Shown in pieces: positions 60,801 to 64,000 of a stretch of 64,000 nt of DNA. A program made the position numbers and the translations under genes. A model generated the notes under the pieces. It was not told where the DNA came from. It searched no databases and saw only the letters and a program-made list of their open reading frames with translations. Within the stretch, counting starts at the first letter, position 1. The number at the start of each line of letters is the position of its first letter. The stretch covers positions 445,776-509,775 of the forward strand of contig VXAY01002359.1 of the NCBI GenBank assembly GCA_013399855.1, in the 5' to 3' direction. The stretch comes from Oxyruncus cristatus. Lineage: Eukaryota > Chordata > Aves > Passeriformes > Cotingidae.

Positions 60801-63800
60801 TATACTTCCCTCCAAGCGCCTGGAAGGCAAGTTGGTTACTGCCGGCAAATGCTTGAGGTGCTCCTTGGAGCACGACTGCAGACTGAAGCTACTGGAGAGC
60901 CAAAGGCCTTCACCATGACTGACCTGTGGGATTCAGGAATAATTTAGCAATTTCAGCACAGCAGTGGTCTACGTGCACAGTTTATCAGTCTGCAGTGGGG
61001 CTGCTGTTGTGCAGGAGCCTACCTGGTTTTACTGTACCGGTTCAGAAGCGTCCTCCACCTGGCTCCTGGGGCAGCACAGTCTCCCTGATTCACGTAATGA
61101 GATCCCCAGGCAGAGCTGAAACCGTGACCTAGATTTCAATGGCTCTCCAAGCTGTGTTTAGGCATCTTCAGCATGGCTGTGTTTACTCCCTTAAATTGCA
61201 GATAAACTGCAAATTAAAGAGAGCCTTGGGTTTGTTTTTTTTTTTTTTTTCCCACTTTAAGCACATTCATCTCTGCCTAGTTGTCCTGGCTTTGCCTTTC
61301 TTTGTTGGATGTTCCGGGAGACAACTTGAATCAAAACTAAGAATTGCTCGAACCAGTTGCAAATCTTAGCATACACTTGGAAAAGCAGCATGAGCAGACC
61401 AGCAATAATTTCACTGGGAAGGAGGACGACATCCTGAGTGAACACACAGAGCTCATTAGCATCGAGTTAATATTCTGCATCATGGTGTGTCCCAGGTGCA
61501 ATTACAGCTCCAGGATGGAGGTCTATGTGCATGGCTCAGGATGGTGATTAAACTCCAATACAGTGGTGAAGGAAAGGAATATTATTCCATTTCCCTGACA
61601 GTAAATTGCAAAAAGACAAGGTAAATCTGAGTATCAATATAAAGTAACAGAGAACCAGAGGTGGCTCTGAGGAGCTATGTGGTCTAATGGCTCTGGAGGT
61701 CCCATCACCAACATTGCTGGGGTGTCCAGTCCCTCTACCCTGCAGGATATCACTTGGGTATTTGGACCTAACTTGTAGAAATCATCAGCATCAGTCAGAT
61801 GCTTTCCCAGCGGATATCAGTGGCAGCAGGATTAGGCCACTGCAGAGGATTCTAGAAAACCCTCAAATAGAGGGAGGCCCTTCCCCTTCCAAAAACAACC
61901 CTGGATTTGGGGAAGGAAGAACCCAAAGATTGCCCCTCTTCCATTACAGTACGTTGCTGTGCGGGCACGTCCTCGCCACGGGAGCTGGGGAGGGTCTTAT
62001 AACCCAGCGATGTCTCACGGGAAACAAGCAAAGCAGGGGGTTCCCACATTTCCTTTGCTAGCTTGCCACTTGGGAAAGTGCAGAGCCCTTTATCCGGGCC
62101 ACAGTCGTAGACACAGGAGGGGGCTATTCAGGTCCTTGAGCAGTGATTTTGTAGTTGCTTCAAAACCTGCCTGTGGGCAAGCTGGTGGCCCTGGGCTGGG
62201 GCCACTCCAGAGCAGGAGTGCGTGTGGGTAGCAGGTGATGAAGCCTTGTTCACATTAAAAAGCAAATGAGTGGGTGACAATTAAAGTGTTGCATATTTCT
62301 GACTGAAAAGAGCTCTCCCACAATCTCACCCCGCTTATTTCAGCCCAGCACTGAACTGCCATTACTTTACACTTACCAGAAGAGAGAAGACATTAGAATG
62401 TTTAACTTCTTTAAATAAATATTTTCTATTTTAGTGCCCAGTGTTATGCACTTCCTTTGCAGCCCAGCCCAGAGATCTCGGCAAAGGTTGACAGTACTTG
62501 CAATGGTAAAAATACATTTTCAATACCATTTTTAGAAATCCCTGTCAGTGTTTGGATATTTTCAGAGCTGTGAAAGGCCAGTTGCCCCCAGAAGGGCACC
62601 CAAAGGGAGCTTCCCAGCAGCCAGTCTCATGGTGACATGGGTGGGAGGCACAGGTCTCCTCTGCAGGCTTAGGTGGGAGCTGGGGAAGAGCTCTGTCCTT
62701 CTCAGCCCATCAGTTTCCATTCAGAATAATCTTGCTAAGGGAAAAAAAAATCCAGCAGGGCTGAGAGGTGGAAAAGAGTGGCAGAATCGATGTTCCTTCA
62801 ATGCTCAAAGTCAGGCAGGGATGGATGAGTTTTTAAGTTGAAGAAAGGAATCCAGCTCTGTTTTGAATGTGTGGGAAGCTGGAAGTAAACTCTGAACTTC
62901 CTCTGGTTTTGCTTTGTGTCAGGTACCACAGTTCTTCCTTACCTGCTCTTTGTGCACACTAACAGAGACCCCCCCAGAGCTGCATTCTGCCCCAGTGCCT
63001 TAAGGAGCCATGTCTGTACCTGGGGGCTAATCATGGAATAAAGCCCTGCTCTGCTTTATGGGAAGTGAGAGAGCCAGTGGTCAGGTGAGCAGGAGGTTCT
63101 GCTCCCACCTCTGACGGGGGTTGCACCCTCACAAGCAGCCCCGTGACAGTGATCTGGCAACCACGGGGCTGCTCAGCAGGTCAGCCCCCAGCCCTCATCT
63201 GGCTGAAAGTTACCACACTAAAAAGCTTTGGGATGACACTGGTAGGGATGGGGAACAAGGGGAGCCAGCCCACCCCATCCCATCACAGCACCTCTGCCAG
63301 ACTGAGCAAACCCCTAAAGCCCTTCCCACTATGTGAAGTGCTGTGACCCTACAGTGGGACCTCCTCCTGGGCATGGAACCCCGTACCCAAGACCAGGTCC
63401 AACACTCAGGCTGACAGCTGGCCTGAAGAAGAGTAGCAAAGCTTTTTCCATGAAGGGACATTAGCTTTCCTTTCAAGAGTTCACTGAGGAAATGTTTGGA
63501 TGCTGGTCCTCATAGTGAGGTGGGTATTACATTTCTGCTGTTGTACAGAGGCTTGTGAGAGCCAGGCACTGCCTGGCACAGCACTGCCTCCAGCAGCCGT
63601 TCCAGCAGCAACTGGAGCTGTTTCTACTCTGACCATTTTCCTCACAGATACATTCATGAAACTACCTCTGCTCAAAGCCCGTAGCTGGCCCTGCTTGTGC
63701 AGCCTGAACACTGTCCTGCTCTTTCCAGCCGGGGCTGTCAATGACCCTTTTGCAGGATGAAGTCCCTGTCTCTGAAGCACTTGCACCAGCAGCCTCTTCT

Positions 63801-64000
63801 GTTCGTTGTTCATCCACAAAACATGACTGTAAAACGACACAGTTGATTAAATGAGAAAAATCTATTTTTTTCCAGCCACCCTGATGGCACTATGGTGCCC
63901 TGCTGTGCTGGCCATGACCATGTACTCTACAGTGCCCAGTAAGTCTCCCTGTTTGGGGTTACCTCCACTGGTGCAACTCGCTGGTGAGGCTGTTTGGTGC
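57856..64000. other. Intergenic to right edge, no gene recognised
   Basis: This contains a short (GT)n at 58061-58072 and two repeat-free AT-rich blocks (58740-58960 and 62240-62540) that may be conserved non-coding DNA; the first has an octamer ATGCAAAT at 58891-58898. The open frames (124 codons or fewer) show no domain. In human the next gene in this direction is FAM124B, several hundred kb away, consistent with a gene-free stretch. Confidence 0.5.

Noticed and set aside
1..64000. CRISPR arrays, operons, prophage or defence systems
   Set aside because: The window is vertebrate intron-exon DNA; no regularly spaced repeats or bacterial-type gene clusters are present.

Overview
This is vertebrate nuclear DNA, most likely from a bird. 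It holds two identifiable protein genes, both on the minus strand: the first coding exon of WDFY1 (left edge) and a complete SERPINE2 gene (protease nexin-1 / glia-derived nexin). Bird origin is inferred from four things: a CR1 LINE 3'-end fragment, a compact SERPINE2 locus (about 24 kb), GC-rich promoter islands, and only sparse decayed SINE relics. Two runs of N (34116-34159 and 44801-44815) mark gaps in a draft assembly. I cannot name the species.

Layout. 1-2078 is part of WDFY1 intron 1. 2079-2215 is WDFY1 coding exon 1, with its CpG-island promoter up to about 2530. 2.5-10.26 kb is intergenic; it carries a near-consensus CTCF motif (4987-5002) directly beside a G-rich minisatellite (about 5023-5425). 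SERPINE2 runs leftward from a probable non-coding first exon in a CpG island (about 33.9-34.1 kb), through a 13.3-kb first intron and eight coding exons (20566 down to 10896), to a poly(A) signal at 10282-10287. The splice junctions I assigned all have GT/AG ends and join in frame into a 396-residue serpin with an Arg-Ser reactive centre. From 34.5 to 64 kb I recognise no gene. That stretch looks like intergenic DNA upstream of SERPINE2, with simple repeats, three probable MIR-type SINE relics, a possible hAT relic and a rearranged CR1 fragment.

Context. WDFY1 is a WD40/FYVE endosomal adaptor; SERPINE2 is a secreted, heparin-dependent inhibitor of thrombin, urokinase and plasmin. They are neighbours in the human 2q36 block too, where MRPL44 lies between them. 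I find no MRPL44 coding sequence in this gap-free interval. The two genes have no evident functional link, and I see no novel operon-like or defence-like system. The most useful observations are: the SERPINE2 intron 6 acceptor can give only the Arg ('alpha') form of nexin-1; MRPL44 is missing; a foldback structure is embedded in the CR1 fragment; and a hAT-type element with perfect 15-bp terminal inverted repeats sits in a SERPINE2 intron.
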